Origin: Phragmites australis
Taxonomy: Eukaryota; Streptophyta; Magnoliopsida; Poales; Poaceae
DNA length: 64,000 bases
Direction of reading: 5' to 3'
Assembly (NCBI RefSeq): GCF_958298935.1
Contig: NC_084932.1
Span: 4,815,501-4,879,500 of the forward strand
Made by a program: the position numbers and the translations under genes. The notes beneath the pieces were generated by a model, which ran no database searches, was not told where the DNA came from, and saw only the letters and a list, made by a program, of their open reading frames with translations. Positions 1-9,929 of this stretch are shown piece by piece (position 1 is the stretch's first letter; each line of letters starts with the position of its first letter).

Positions 1-522
1 CCAAGGGCACGCGGTGAGACTTTTTTTCATTTTATTTTTTTCTGTTTTTATTACTAATTTAATATTTTTATTGATATATGAGTTTGTGCTTCTTATCTGC
101 ATCCAAATTTTTCGTATACTTGGTTCAACATTCTGCAAAACCTGGTTCTAATATTTTGGAAAATCTCGTTCAACGTTTTACTTGAAATGTTGAAAAAGTA
201 TATTGAAAATATTGAATAGTACAATCATTTTTTTTATTTTTTAAATAATCAAAATAAGAAAATAATATAATTTTATTGGATCTCATTTTCCTGCATTAAT
301 TCTAAATAACATCATGGCTCAGACGGATTCAGAAATGGACTCACAATCCGAGGGAAAATACGTTTAAAAGTTGCAAATCGAACTCACCCATCTCCTCACC
401 AACCAGAGAGCGCCACCTGGCTTTGTACTTCCCACAGTGGATCGACCTAGGCCCTCTCTTGTTCTGGACAGGCCTGGCCCAAGCCCAATATCAAGACCGG
501 TCCGCCGACTCTTGGCGGCAAG
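1..522. other. AT-rich intergenic DNA, no gene seen
   Basis: The first 300 bases are strongly AT-rich with no usable frame. From about 370 the composition becomes more GC-rich, which could be the 5' leader of the broken gene whose ATG is at 523. Nothing else can be supported here. Confidence 0.5.
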
Positions 523-560
523 ATGGGCGACGAGAGCATGGCGGAAGAGGTGTGGATCCT

Positions 561-653
561 GGAGTTTTTATTTTATTTTTATATTTTTTATTAAAAATTT
601 AAATAAATAGATTCCCGTAGGAGAATTTGTAAAAAATTAGGTGCCTGCAGCCC
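561..653. repeat. MULE-1 left terminal inverted repeat
   Basis: Aligns with the reverse complement of 6396-6485 with few differences, including the shared block ATTAAAAATTTAAATAAATA and the inner GCCTGCAGCCC. It is preceded by target duplication GTGGATCCT (552-560). Confidence 0.9.
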
Positions 654-1018
654 TTTGAGGGGGTGGTTAGAGCTTTTTTTCCTCTAAAAATGTAATTTTT
701 TGTGTAATTAAAGAAATAAAAAGGAAATGGTGTAAGGAAATTAAGAATTTAAATTTGGAGTAGGTTATGTAATAGTCGGAGAATAAAAAATCAGTAATTA
801 GTAGTTGCAGCATTTTACGTAGGTATGGGGTGCGAACGAGGATAAACATAGTATTAAACATAGGGTGAAAATATTAAAATACACTGTAACCGCGACGACA
901 CGATGAGGAAACAAAGGTGGCATGTACGGTTCGCACTAAGATCTACTTATTAGTGCGCCGATCCTAATCATAACATGCCTTAGGGATGGAAAGTATGTCG
1001 GGTTACATTAGGTACTCT

Positions 1019-1573
1019 CTACTGAGTGCATATAGGATACTTTCCCTTTCGGAGGGCATCGGGACCTGCCGCCTTAGCACGGCGGGCTCTCTTCCGCTTC
1101 TTTTCCCTCTCAGCCTCCCGAGCCTGAGCCACGGTACGGTCGTGCGCCGCCTTCCTCATGCGCTCTTCTTCCTCCCGCTTGAGGCGAAGTTCCTCTTGCT
1201 GTTGCTCGTACTCCCGACGTGCGTACGCTTCCCTTCTCCACCTCATGTTCATGTCGACCCACTGCTTCTGTGAGTCATTTTGCTCATTGTCGAGCCACTG
1301 AATAAAATCACAGAGCGGTGGAGGGGACTGAACAAATGGAACAAGATGAGCGGTTAGTAAAAGAGGGTGCGAAATCGGAAGAGATGAGGCGGATATCTGT
1401 TACCGTACCGGTCGATAACCAGTTGTTGCATGTCGAGGCTTGTCATACTCGTTGTTGGCACACATGAAGAAGCACAGCCCATAGGTGTATGAGATGTCCT
1501 GCGACTCGCGGAGCTTACAAAGGTCACCACAGAAGCACATTGGTGGTTCGAGACCTTCAGGTATGGTAGTCCC
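1019..1573 (-). pseudogene. GRF-type zinc-finger protein of MULE-1
   Basis: Two exons can be read. The first (1573-1409) contains PPMCFCGDLCKLRESQDISY followed by GLCFFMCANNEYDKPR, the spaced cysteines of a GRF zinc finger. A GT donor at 1408 and an AG acceptor at 1328-1329 remove 81 bases and keep frame into the second exon (1327-1019): PPPLCDFIQWLDNEQND, then a long charged helix rich in Arg, Glu and Ala (about 60 residues, probably coiled coil) and a basic tail ending at the stop at 1019. Upstream, the frame meets a TAG at 1574-1576; the same TAG is present in the MULE-2 copy, so it may be part of an AG splice acceptor rather than a lesion. Such genes commonly accompany grass MULEs. No biochemical role is established; nucleic-acid binding is an inference. 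Confidence 0.7.
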
Positions 1574-2099
1574 CTAATATTTCTTTGGTGGGCTTGATAG
1601 AGCTGAAGAAAATATTGCACTTAAGAGATATGAGAAATGAGCGATGCTTCAATGTAAGGAGGTTCGGCTATTTATAGTTGGGGGAGGCATGAGCATTGGA
1701 TTCGCTCGTGAAGAAAGGAGTGAGGGCAGGGGCGTAGCTGGTGGTAGGAGCATCGAATTCCATCTTGAAGAATGGGAAAGTTGTGTCATTGCTCATGGTC
1801 AGAGATTCCACATTTATTGGTACCCGTGTTGTCATTTATTGTTTGGGAAAAGCTGGGTAGTGTTGTCACGTCTTGTTTAAAGCCTGCGCCAGGAGGCATG
1901 TGTTGTCAAGTCATGGTTAAAGTTTAGTGGTGTAGTCACTTCTTCATTGAACATGTCTGAATACGAAATGCATTTACGACATGCTAAGTCGATCATACAA
2001 AGTAAACGTGTCTTAGTACATAGGAGTACATCACGAAGCGAACATGCATATGTAAGTTACATAAAATGTAAAATGCTACTACTGCCTCCCTCGTTGCCG

Positions 2100-2912
2100 T
2101 CACCTGTGCACCCCATCGTGGTCCCGATGCCGCTGGTTAACCCTCACGTGACCCCTGGAGTAGGTGAGAGGGTCGGGTGGACCGACGTGTCTGGTAGGCC
2201 TAGTAGGGACCACCGGTGTCGAGGCCTCGTCCTGTGTGGGCTGTGTCCGAAGGGGAGCACTGGAAACCTGGGACCGCTGGAGGACATCGTAGTCAGGTTT
2301 GCCCCCGAAGAAGTCACGGACGAGGTCGTATGCGACGTTCGGGGCCAGCCTCATCCTTCTGACTAGGGTAGGAGGACTGTGAAGGCTCCGCAGGCGTCTA
2401 TGTGTACTGGCTGGAGGGGCCTACGAACAAATAATCACGTTAGATACGAACAATATGGTATTGAAAGTAGTAGTAAAAATTGTATAATTGTACCTGCGTG
2501 GTACGACGGTGCAGCAGAAGAAGGCCACGCTGAGTGACGTAGTATGGCTCGTACATGGCGGGCGGGGTCGGGCGTGGGGCCGCCAAAGACGGACCGGCCT
2601 CGTCACCGAAGTAACCTGAGCACAATATTAACTTATTTTGCTGAAGTATTACAAACTAGGATGAAGGGTGCTGGCAGTACCTGAGGGTGGACGCATAGGG
2701 CTCGATCTACAAGGCTGCGTCGAGACTTGTGTAGGAGGACCTAATGAATGTTTAATAATAAGTAAAGGATATTGTTCAATATTATTCAAAAGTATAATTC
2801 GTACCAAGTTGCTCCGAGCCTCCATGACGTGGTAGAAGGGGTTGTGTGGGTGCTGACATGGAAGAACGTCGGTGCACGTCTGACGACCGAGACGACTCGG
2901 CGTGGACACCAC
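2100..2912 (-). pseudogene. Linker region between transposase and GRF genes of MULE-1
   Basis: This region holds short minus-strand frames (2354-2100, 2625-2440, 2912-2649) rich in Pro, Ser, Thr and Arg, separated by AT-rich stretches that look like introns. By position and composition they may be low-complexity C-terminal exons of the transposase-PMD protein. I see no domain, and exon limits cannot be fixed. On the GRF side, 1800-1950 carries degenerate repeats of a GTTGTCA...TTAAAG unit that recur in MULE-2 (45250-45510). Confidence 0.35.
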
Positions 2913-3076
2913 TGGACCTGGGAGGCGTCCCTGCTACATCTGTGGTAGATCGGCAGGAGGTAAGCTTCAAGGCGCGCGCCGTCTTGTCGAAAACCCGCTT
3001 AATGAAGCTCGCAACATCCGACGCACTTAGGTGATGCCCTTACCGGACGCGGTCCATGGCAGCAGCTGCATCCCTA

Positions 3077-3219
3077 TGTACATCCCTCGTTCGGCTCGCC
3101 GTACCATTCCTCTGGGTACGGGGAGCGGTCCACCACCGGCCTGCCTATGGAGAAATGCTCGTACGACCACAGCTGCAGAAGAAGTGGACACCCGGCAAAA
3201 GTGGCTAGTGGCTCCTTCT
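3077..3219 (-). pseudogene. Plant mobile domain (PMD) fragment joined to transposase
   Basis: In a frame shifted from the transposase, the minus strand reads LATFAGCPLLLQLWSYEHFS then IGRPVVDRSPYPEEWYGEP, ending at a TAG at 3074-3076. This matches the stretch GCPLLLHMWLYECITIDRPV in the PMD gene of MULE-2 (about 46110-46050) and the PLLLQLWxYE block typical of plant mobile domains. Only the C-terminal part of the domain is present, and it abuts the transposase tail directly. The simplest explanation is a deletion that removed the end of the transposase gene and the start of the PMD gene. The match to MULE-2 is visible in the sequence; the deletion model is inference. Confidence 0.65.
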
Positions 3220-5785
3220 TCGTGCATGCGTCGCTTCATCCTAGGGCCAGCCTCGGATTCATCCATATCGTTGCGAATTCGACGAGTTTGTCTTCGGCCC
3301 GGTGCGTTCTTCATCTTTTCCAAATCAGGCACATATATTCTTGCAGGCCCTGGATTACTTGTAAAAGTGTCAACAATGCCGTAACCATACAACTCCTGGT
3401 TCCAGGTGTTGAGTATTTGATCTTTCATAAAATACTTTGACACATATTGTCTGGGAAGCATATGGTGCTCCCCACACGCAGCTATGACGTGTGTACAAGG
3501 TTTGTGGAGTAATTGTGACTTCTGACAACTACAGATGCATGTCCCACTCCTTAGCACACACTCTTGAACATGCCGTTCACGTCTACCCCCCCTCCGACCC
3601 GTATCCCGGCACAGGACACTGAACCTGTGCTCTGCAGTGCCCTCTTGATTTGCGTGATGCATGTGGGCCTTCTTATTAGCCTTCTCCATATACTCACATA
3701 GCATCCGTCCGTAAAGCATACGATTGTCCTCCATTACAACCTTAGCAGTTGCATACTGATCAATAAAGTACTTACAGGTCCCATGCAAAATGCCTTCTAC
3801 AATTTCAACTAGTGGTAGGGACCTCATTCCTCGCATGACCTAGTTATAAACCTCTGCAAGATTTGTAGTCATTACTCCATACATTGCACCACCACTATCG
3901 TACAACATAGCTCATTTTTCATTTGGCTCATTGCGTATCCACTGTGAGAAGCTCCTAATAGATGAGCCTGATCTCCTTATAATCTGCGGAGTATCGGTTG
4001 GAAGAGGACCAAGAGCTATTGGTTCATCACCATTAGGTGCAGCCTCCGCAGTTTGTTTTAGAGTCAGTTCATCAAGTCTTGCCCATAATGCATTGAACTT
4101 ACGTTGCTGGTTTTGACTGCATAATTTCTTGAAGAGCTTCATTAACTCTTTGTTTTTAAACTGTCTGTAGAAGTTCGCACCCATATGGCGCATGCACCAC
4201 CTGCTTTTGAGATCGGGCCACTGTGCTGCTACACCCCATCGCACGCTACCATGTTGCATATCCAGCAAAGCCTGCAATAATCCTGCATGTCTATCATGAA
4301 TGAGATACACATCTGGTCGGTCAAGAACAATTGCATGTTTAACCCGCTCTAGGAACCAATACCAGCTGTCCCCGTTCTCACTCTCCACGAAAGCAAACCC
4401 TAGTGGCAGGATTTGGTTGTTACCGTCGACCCCAATTGCAGACAAAATCTGCCCTTTGTACTTCCCAGTTAGGAATGTTCCATCTAGGCATATGATGGAT
4501 CGGCAATATCTAAATGCTTTGATAGTTGCAGCGAATGCAAAGAAAGCACGCTGCAACACTCTTTTTCCGCTGTACTCCACATCAGTAGAGGGGTAATGCT
4601 TGATATCATAGTAGCTGCCTGGATTTCTTGCACAAATTGTGGCTAATTGACGAGGTAGATTGTGATATGAATCTTCATATGTACCGAACCTCATCTCAAT
4701 ACCCTTTTATTTCGCCCTCCATGCCTTCGCATAGTTTATTGTGTACTGAAACCTTTGCTCAATAGCACGGATTATTGATCGTGGCTCATACATTAGGTTG
4801 TCCACAATCTCTTCGTACATAACATTTGCAATGAAAACAGAAGACAGGTTCCGGTGGGCGAACTCTATTTTCTTAATGTGACAATTATGTTCCTTAACTA
4901 TTGAGCATTGCCAGTAGTCTACCCATTTCCCTCTGAATGCGTGCACCCGCCAAGGGCACTGAGGAACCAAGCACTTCACATCGTACTCCCTTTTACTTGA
5001 TTTAATAACCTTGAATTGCCTACGAAGAGACAACGACCAGAATTTCACTGCATCAATAACTGCCTCTTTTGTAGGGTACATAGCACCCTGTGACACCTCG
5101 TTCTCATGGTACTGCCACGGTGTCCGGTCAGCCTCGCTAACCACCAACTTCGAAAATTCATGATCCCGCCACTCTATAGGAACTGGAGCATTACCCTCCT
5201 CATCAGATAAATCCCATCGGCAAGGCCTTCCTCCAACTCTTCATCCTCCAAATCCATATCTTCAATGATGCTAGGGATGTGCTCCCCTTCATCAGCTACA
5301 CCCATCGGTTGCAGCTCTGGAACATCACCAACTTCCTCCCTGGACCCTACATTAGCCGCCTCTGATTCATCTTCCATTGCCTCACTTGGTCCTGCTACTG
5401 CTTCCGCAGAGTCCACCTCATTTTGATCTTTCAGGTACGCCTCAGCTAACAAAACAAGCGGTAGGCCACGTTCATAACATATATCTACATACTGCCTCCA
5501 AGTTGATGTGGCTTCGATGGAAACAAGCTCACCAAAGTATCCATGACTAGCACGGCTCAGGACAACTTTCAACTTCAGCTCATGTTGCTGCGGATCCAGT
5601 TAGAAAAACCGCATGAGCCATTTGCATACACCCACAATGGTCCTCTCATTAGCTTCACTAAGCCCCTTCATGACATGATAAAATCCAGACAGATCTACAC
5701 CGTTAGGACCGTACCTAATTTCACCCTCACCATAATATATCTGAAAAATTAATTTATCTGCCATCCTGGAAACACCCGCAAACAT
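3220..5785 (-). pseudogene. MuDR-type Mutator transposase, multiply broken
   Basis: One reading frame can be followed for about 850 codons. The N terminus is MADKLIFQIYYGEGEIRYGP (from about 5764), followed by an acidic linker (5400-5230), the MuDR DNA-binding region (5147-4709, with CLVPQCPW, HNCH and YAKAWRAK), the MULE catalytic region (4694-3915, with CLDGTFLTGKYKGQ, whose first Asp lies at about 4484, and IHDRHAGLL) and a SWIM zinc finger (CICSCQ...CTHV, near 3535-3480). It should cut and join transposon ends in the nucleus. Breaks seen: TAA at 5600, a one-base shift near 5220 (DG to WDLSDEEG), TAA at 4707, TGA at 3912 and TAG near 3843. The gene cannot make active enzyme. Confidence 0.88.
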
Positions 5786-6395
5786 AACCCATATTAAGAC
5801 AACAAACTATATTTCTAATTATCGGATAAAATAATTTCTAAATGCTATCCTAGGTTCGCAAATTATCATCTACTGTTACCTCCTACGTCCACAGGTACAA
5901 CCCCACTATAGTAAAAATAATATACTAAAAATAATATTCTACATTGCACTGCTATCGTACCATTTTCTAAATAAATTTGATAATTTTCTAAACCCTAGGT
6001 CATAAATGTCTAAAACCTATATCATATACTACTACTGCACTAATTAACAACAATAAAAAGGAAAAAAAAGACTTATCCGAAATTTTCCTTCAAATCCGAG
6101 GTCCAAATGCAGCAGGGCTTCGCCGACCTCTCTTCCTCCCCTCTCCTCTCCTCTCTTCTCAACTTTTTCTTTTTTTGGATTTTTATGAAATTTTGGCCAT
6201 TTTTCGACCTTGTTATAGGAGAGGGCGGCCGAGCGGGCACCGCGGCGCGGCGGGCGGGGAGGCCCCTACCGCCCTCTTAGGGGGCGGTAAGGACTCCAGT
6301 CGGGCGGGCACGCCATACTCGCCCTCTGAGGAGGCGATTAGGCCTACCTTGAGAGGGCGGTTAGGACCCCTAACCGCTCTCCCAGAGAGCTGAGA

Positions 6396-6485
6396 GGGGC
6401 TGCAGGCGCTTAGTTTTGCAAATTCTTCTACAGGGAACCTATTTATTTAAATTTTTAATAAAAAAATATAAAAATAAAAAAACTC
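6396..6485. repeat. MULE-1 right terminal inverted repeat
   Basis: Reverse complement of the left repeat at 561-653. It is followed at once by the second copy of the 9-base target duplication (6486-6494). A GC-rich hairpin, TACCGCCC and GGGCGGTA with a 7-base loop (6267-6289), lies about 110 bases inside it. Confidence 0.9.
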
Positions 6486-6650
6486 GTGGATCCTAGGGGT
6501 TCGATTGGGCCGGCTTGTTCAAGGTATGCATGCAAGCTAGCTTGCCTTCTCGATCAGGGTAAGGATTGGAGGGGTTGGGTGGCGGCTGGCGGTGGGCGGG
6601 GCGCTGCCGGCTGCGGTGGTGGATGACCGGGGGAGGATAGGCGGGGGCGG

Positions 6651-6732
6651 TTTACTCGAATCAAGTGTTGGATTCGGAGTATTCGCTTGTGCTTGTGCTG
6701 ATTTGGGAGTTGAATTGAGTGGGATCGTAACA
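6651..6732. repeat. 80-base direct repeat, copy 1
   Basis: Shares ACTCGAATCAAGTGTTGGA and CGCTTGTGCTTGTGCTGATT with 7694-7778, about 1 kb away in the same orientation. It may mark a local duplication or the ends of a small element; no target duplication was found. Confidence 0.7.
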
Positions 6733-7693
6733 TGTCGTCCACTAGAACGAGTGTCTGAATCGGAAACGCAGTGCCCGCCAAGTGTTTGATGAATTATATC
6801 GTCGATGCTGATGGCGATGTCAGGGGCTCTAACGACTTTATCAAGCTCACCAGCCTCGTGAACGCCCTGCCTGTGTTTGATGGATACCACTACTACTTCA
6901 CACCTGGCTCCTCGGCTCACACGGCAAGGCCGTCACCCTTGGCACCGTGGACCGTTGCAGCCACGCATCCCAGGAGGCTTGGATGCTCTCAGGCACGATC
7001 TACTCCATGGACTTGCATGCGTTCTTTGGTGATCACGGAGTGTTTGATTGAGGGAAGCACTTGAAGGGCCAGCGTACACAGACTTTGATGCCACCTTGGC
7101 CACCGCCAACAGCAGGTAACTCTATGTTCTTGCTGTGAATAAACTCATTGTTGAAGCAGGTTGAGCTGAAACCATGGCCAGGCCAGCACTCACTGTAGTG
7201 AAGACATGATATGATTACTCTGTGCTTCCTAGTGCTGAGGATTGGTGGAAAGGGTTGCAAAAAGTGTGTTCCTCTTACCCTTCTGCTGATTACGGGAGGC
7301 TATACATTTGGTGCTAATGCTATCCAGGAGAGTTTGGCGGCTGCTTGTGTTCCACTGCCTCAACTCCTTGTACTGCAGTTCAGGATCATGATTGGTGCAC
7401 TCAACAGCAGAGGGACTTTGGTTAGAGGTCATTTTCAGCCATATTGATCTGAGGACTGCTATGAGAGATGTGCATGCACCACGGGTTCCAGGTGGAATGT
7501 CACGGACGGGCCCTTTCAGAAGCAACTGCCAGCTGAGGGCCAGGCTGTGGGAATGGATGATGCTACAAAAGGTCGCGGACGGGAGCCAAACAGAGGGACG
7601 AAGGACAGGAACTAGAAACGGCTATTTCTCCATTTGTGCCCCAAATAGAATTGGCTTCTCCCAATCCATGCTTCTATTTCTCCATTTGTGCCC

Positions 7694-7778
7694 CTGATAA
7701 CTCGAATCAAGTGTTGGAATCAGATCATTCGCTTGTGCTTGTGCTGATTTGGGAGTTGAACTGAGTGGGATCGTAACA
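7694..7778. repeat. 80-base direct repeat, copy 2
   Basis: Second copy of the 6651-6732 repeat, differing at a handful of positions. Confidence 0.7.
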
Positions 7779-8149
7779 GGAGGGTGGGTTATGAGTGGGA
7801 TAAGACTGAGGACAAAACAACATCGTCCTCCTGGGTGGTGGCGGAGGTGGTGTGTAGACGGTGCGTGGGCTCGAGTGGGTGGTTGAGGAGAGCACAACAG
7901 TGGGAAGCTCCGAGGCAAGGTGGAGGCACGAGTTGAGGTCGTGCTCCAGCTCGTTGAGGTGATCAATCCACTCGTATAATGATAGTGTGTGCGATTCATG
8001 GGAAGCTCAGCCTACTTCTGGATTAGTTTTACATCTCGATCTTGATTTCCTGCTGATGGTGTTTTGCTAATTGGAATTCGTGGGAAGGCTGTCTCTGCTG
8101 CTCGACTTAGATGTTGCTGGTGCTTAACGTTTACATGTTCCTTCTACTT

Positions 8150-8850
8150 GACTTAGATGAACAGGAAGAGCACTGAATTTCCTTGAGATTCAGGGACAGG
8201 CAGAGAAACCACAGCCACGGGGTAGGCTGCAAACAGGGAGGACCTGCCTATTTTGGTTCGTTCAGATTTCAGTGTGATGGCCTATCCTTTCCACGATCCA
8301 ATCCATGGCTCGCTGAAATCTGGACGCTGAGAAACACAGTGACAGGAGTTAAGGGCGGCTTGAAGTTGAACTGCTAGTAGTCATGTGCCTGTGGTCCTGC
8401 AAAGACGAAACGCAAGCTTAGAACGCTGAACTGTAGCCAATCAGACACTTCACTCAGTCTACTTGTGACAAGGAGAGGAAGGCAGAACGGCCTCGATCGA
8501 GGTGCTACAGTATGGCAGAATATACTAAGCATCTCCATTTTACTACTATATTATTCGAGCCACTCGGCTTGTGCAGGAAACTCCTGGCTGTAAACCTGTG
8601 ATGGTCATCACGGTTGATGTCTCTTCACACGTGAATCACACAGCACATGTACACACCACCTCAAACACGCGTAGATTGAGCAACATGGAGAAATTAAAAG
8701 CAGCATCGTCAACAAACAAACACTGAGAAAAAGGCAGGCAGGCACCAAGGTTAAAGATCGGTCTAGGAAGAGAAGAAGACCGGAAAGGCCACACACAAAA
8801 GAAAGCATCTTGCCAATGCCCATGCATGCATATTTCAGCAATCAGCAGTC
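8150..8850. repeat. Noncoding block A, copy 1
   Basis: Colinear with 13705-14570. Shared landmarks in order: AACAGGAAGAGCACTGAATT, GTTAAGGGC(G/A)GCTTGAAGTTGAA, ATGTGCCTGTGGTCC, CTGAACTGTAGCC, GCGTAGATTGAGC or GCGAGTAGATTGAGC, AACAAACAAA, and CAATG(C/G)CCATGCATGCA. Insertions and deletions are frequent and no frame is conserved, so it looks like duplicated regulatory or intergenic DNA. Confidence 0.8.
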
Positions 8851-9372
8851 ATTCAGTCACAGCACTAGCAATGTGCAATAGGTTACAACTGTAGAATCGA
8901 CAGAACTGCACTATTAGCTCATCTATCCGTCAAACCACTAGTGGGATACTCTATTCTGAAGTAGGGGTGCGGGTTTTGATCTTTGCATGCTCACATATGG
9001 GATTCCTGTGAAAATCTTATGTTGTTGTTTTTATTGTATTTACTTTCCTGTAACTTACTCTTTTATTCTGTTATTACATTTGATATCACTAGATCTTTCA
9101 ATGATCTTTGCATGCTCACATATGATGACTGCGTGATCTTTGAGTTATGTGATTTCAGTTGATATGACTAGATTTCTCCGCCATATATTTACTTTCTTGT
9201 ATTTGTAATGTTTCTCGATTATGATTGCCGCTGCAGCTGTCTAAGCTCATAAGTCATAGCTAATCCCTTTGTTGTCACATTGTTGTTTCGCAGAGCCGTT
9301 ACACAAAGGTGCAGATCGTCTTGTTTGTCCTTATGTTTTCCATAGTGGTGGCTAGCTATGACAAGGTAGCGC

Positions 9373-9475
9373 CGATGTTGGTGTGGCTCCTGTTTCTTTT
9401 GCCACCGTGGATGGTGTGCTCTTCGGAACCCGTATGTTGAAGGAATGGAGTGCCAAACTTGAGAAGCAGGTCTGC
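9373..9475 (+). pseudogene. Exon-like open segment, unidentified
   Basis: After a possible AG acceptor near 9368 the plus strand reads ADVGVAPVSFATVDGVLFG then TRMLKEWSAKLEKQVC and a TGA. The composition is protein-like, but no ATG lies in frame nearby. It could be a downstream exon of the broken gene at 523-7115 or an unrelated captured fragment. I do not recognise the family. Confidence 0.3.
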
Positions 9476-9545
9476 TGAAAAAGAAACGTGAGAAGCAGGC
9501 TTAGCAGTACCGCTGAAAAAGAAAAGAGAAGCAGGCTTAGCAGTA
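9455..9545. repeat. Short tandem repeat, about 45-base unit
   Basis: The unit GAGAAGCAGG(C)TTAGCAGTACCGCTGAAAAAGAAA occurs two to three times with variation, starting inside the exon-like segment and running downstream. Confidence 0.65.
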
Positions 9546-9929
9546 TTCCTATAGGTTTGACACCCTTGCATTCGAAAAACTTGCTTGCAGTAAAGCAATG
9601 GTGTGTTACTCTTGTGTATTGTAGAGGCATTATCTCTGAATCATGACGTAATAACTGTTTTGGTTTATTTAGCTAGTCTCAGTTAAATAACATCTGTCGT
9701 GCCTTGTGGAGAATGCTAAGGTGTGTATTGCAAGAATATAAACATCACAAAGGATACACAAAGGATGAATGATCAGCGTCTAAAACAAAGATTTTAATGG
9801 ATAGAAACTTAACAAACCTCACCAAAATAACAGATGAGTTTTGGCATGTTTTTTGGCTTTTTAGTGGATAGGACAAACACAAAATATATGGAGATAGGGG
9901 TAAAAGATCCTACCATAACAATGAAAGCT

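Larger units (their letters stand above)
561..6485 (-). mobile_element. MULE-1, Mutator-like DNA transposon with terminal inverted repeats
   Basis: The ends at 561 and 6485 are inverted repeats of about 90 bases (561-653 and 6396-6485), AT-rich and beginning (G)GAGTTTTT. They are flanked by a perfect 9-base direct repeat GTGGATCCT at 552-560 and 6486-6494, the target duplication size expected of Mutator elements. Inside, all genes read on the minus strand: a Mutator transposase pseudogene (5785-3220), a fragment of plant mobile domain (3219-3077), uncharacterised C-terminal material (about 2900-2100) and a GRF zinc-finger gene (1573-1019). Just inside the right repeat (6215-6390) lie GC-rich palindromic units. 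The element is not autonomous now because its transposase frame is broken at least five times. Confidence 0.92.
523..7115 (+). pseudogene. Unidentified plant gene remnant, first exon split by MULE-1
   Basis: If MULE-1 and one copy of its 9-bp duplication are set aside, an ATG at 523 opens a 22-codon frame running 523-560 then 6495-6523, ending at a GT donor (6524). After a possible intron an AG acceptor at 6770-6771 leads into a frame of matching phase. That frame stays open through segments such as NYIVDADGDVRGSNDFIKL and ALPVFDGYHYY, then needs a shift near 6900 to continue as HTWLLGSHGKAVTLGTVD and another near 7040 to read EGPAYTDFDATLATANS, ending at a GT donor (7116). I do not recognise the family. 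The frameshifts and the insertion argue that it is dead. The exon structure is inference from frame, splice-site and composition; a protein search with the fragments would settle it. Confidence 0.45.
6524..8150. other. Degenerate genic and intergenic DNA with an 80-base direct repeat
   Basis: Apart from the gene-like segments listed separately, the only clear structure is a direct repeat: about 82 bases at 6651-6732 (ACTCGAATCAAGTGTTGGA...GATCGTAAC) recur at 7694-7778 with few changes. No complete gene is visible. Confidence 0.55.
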
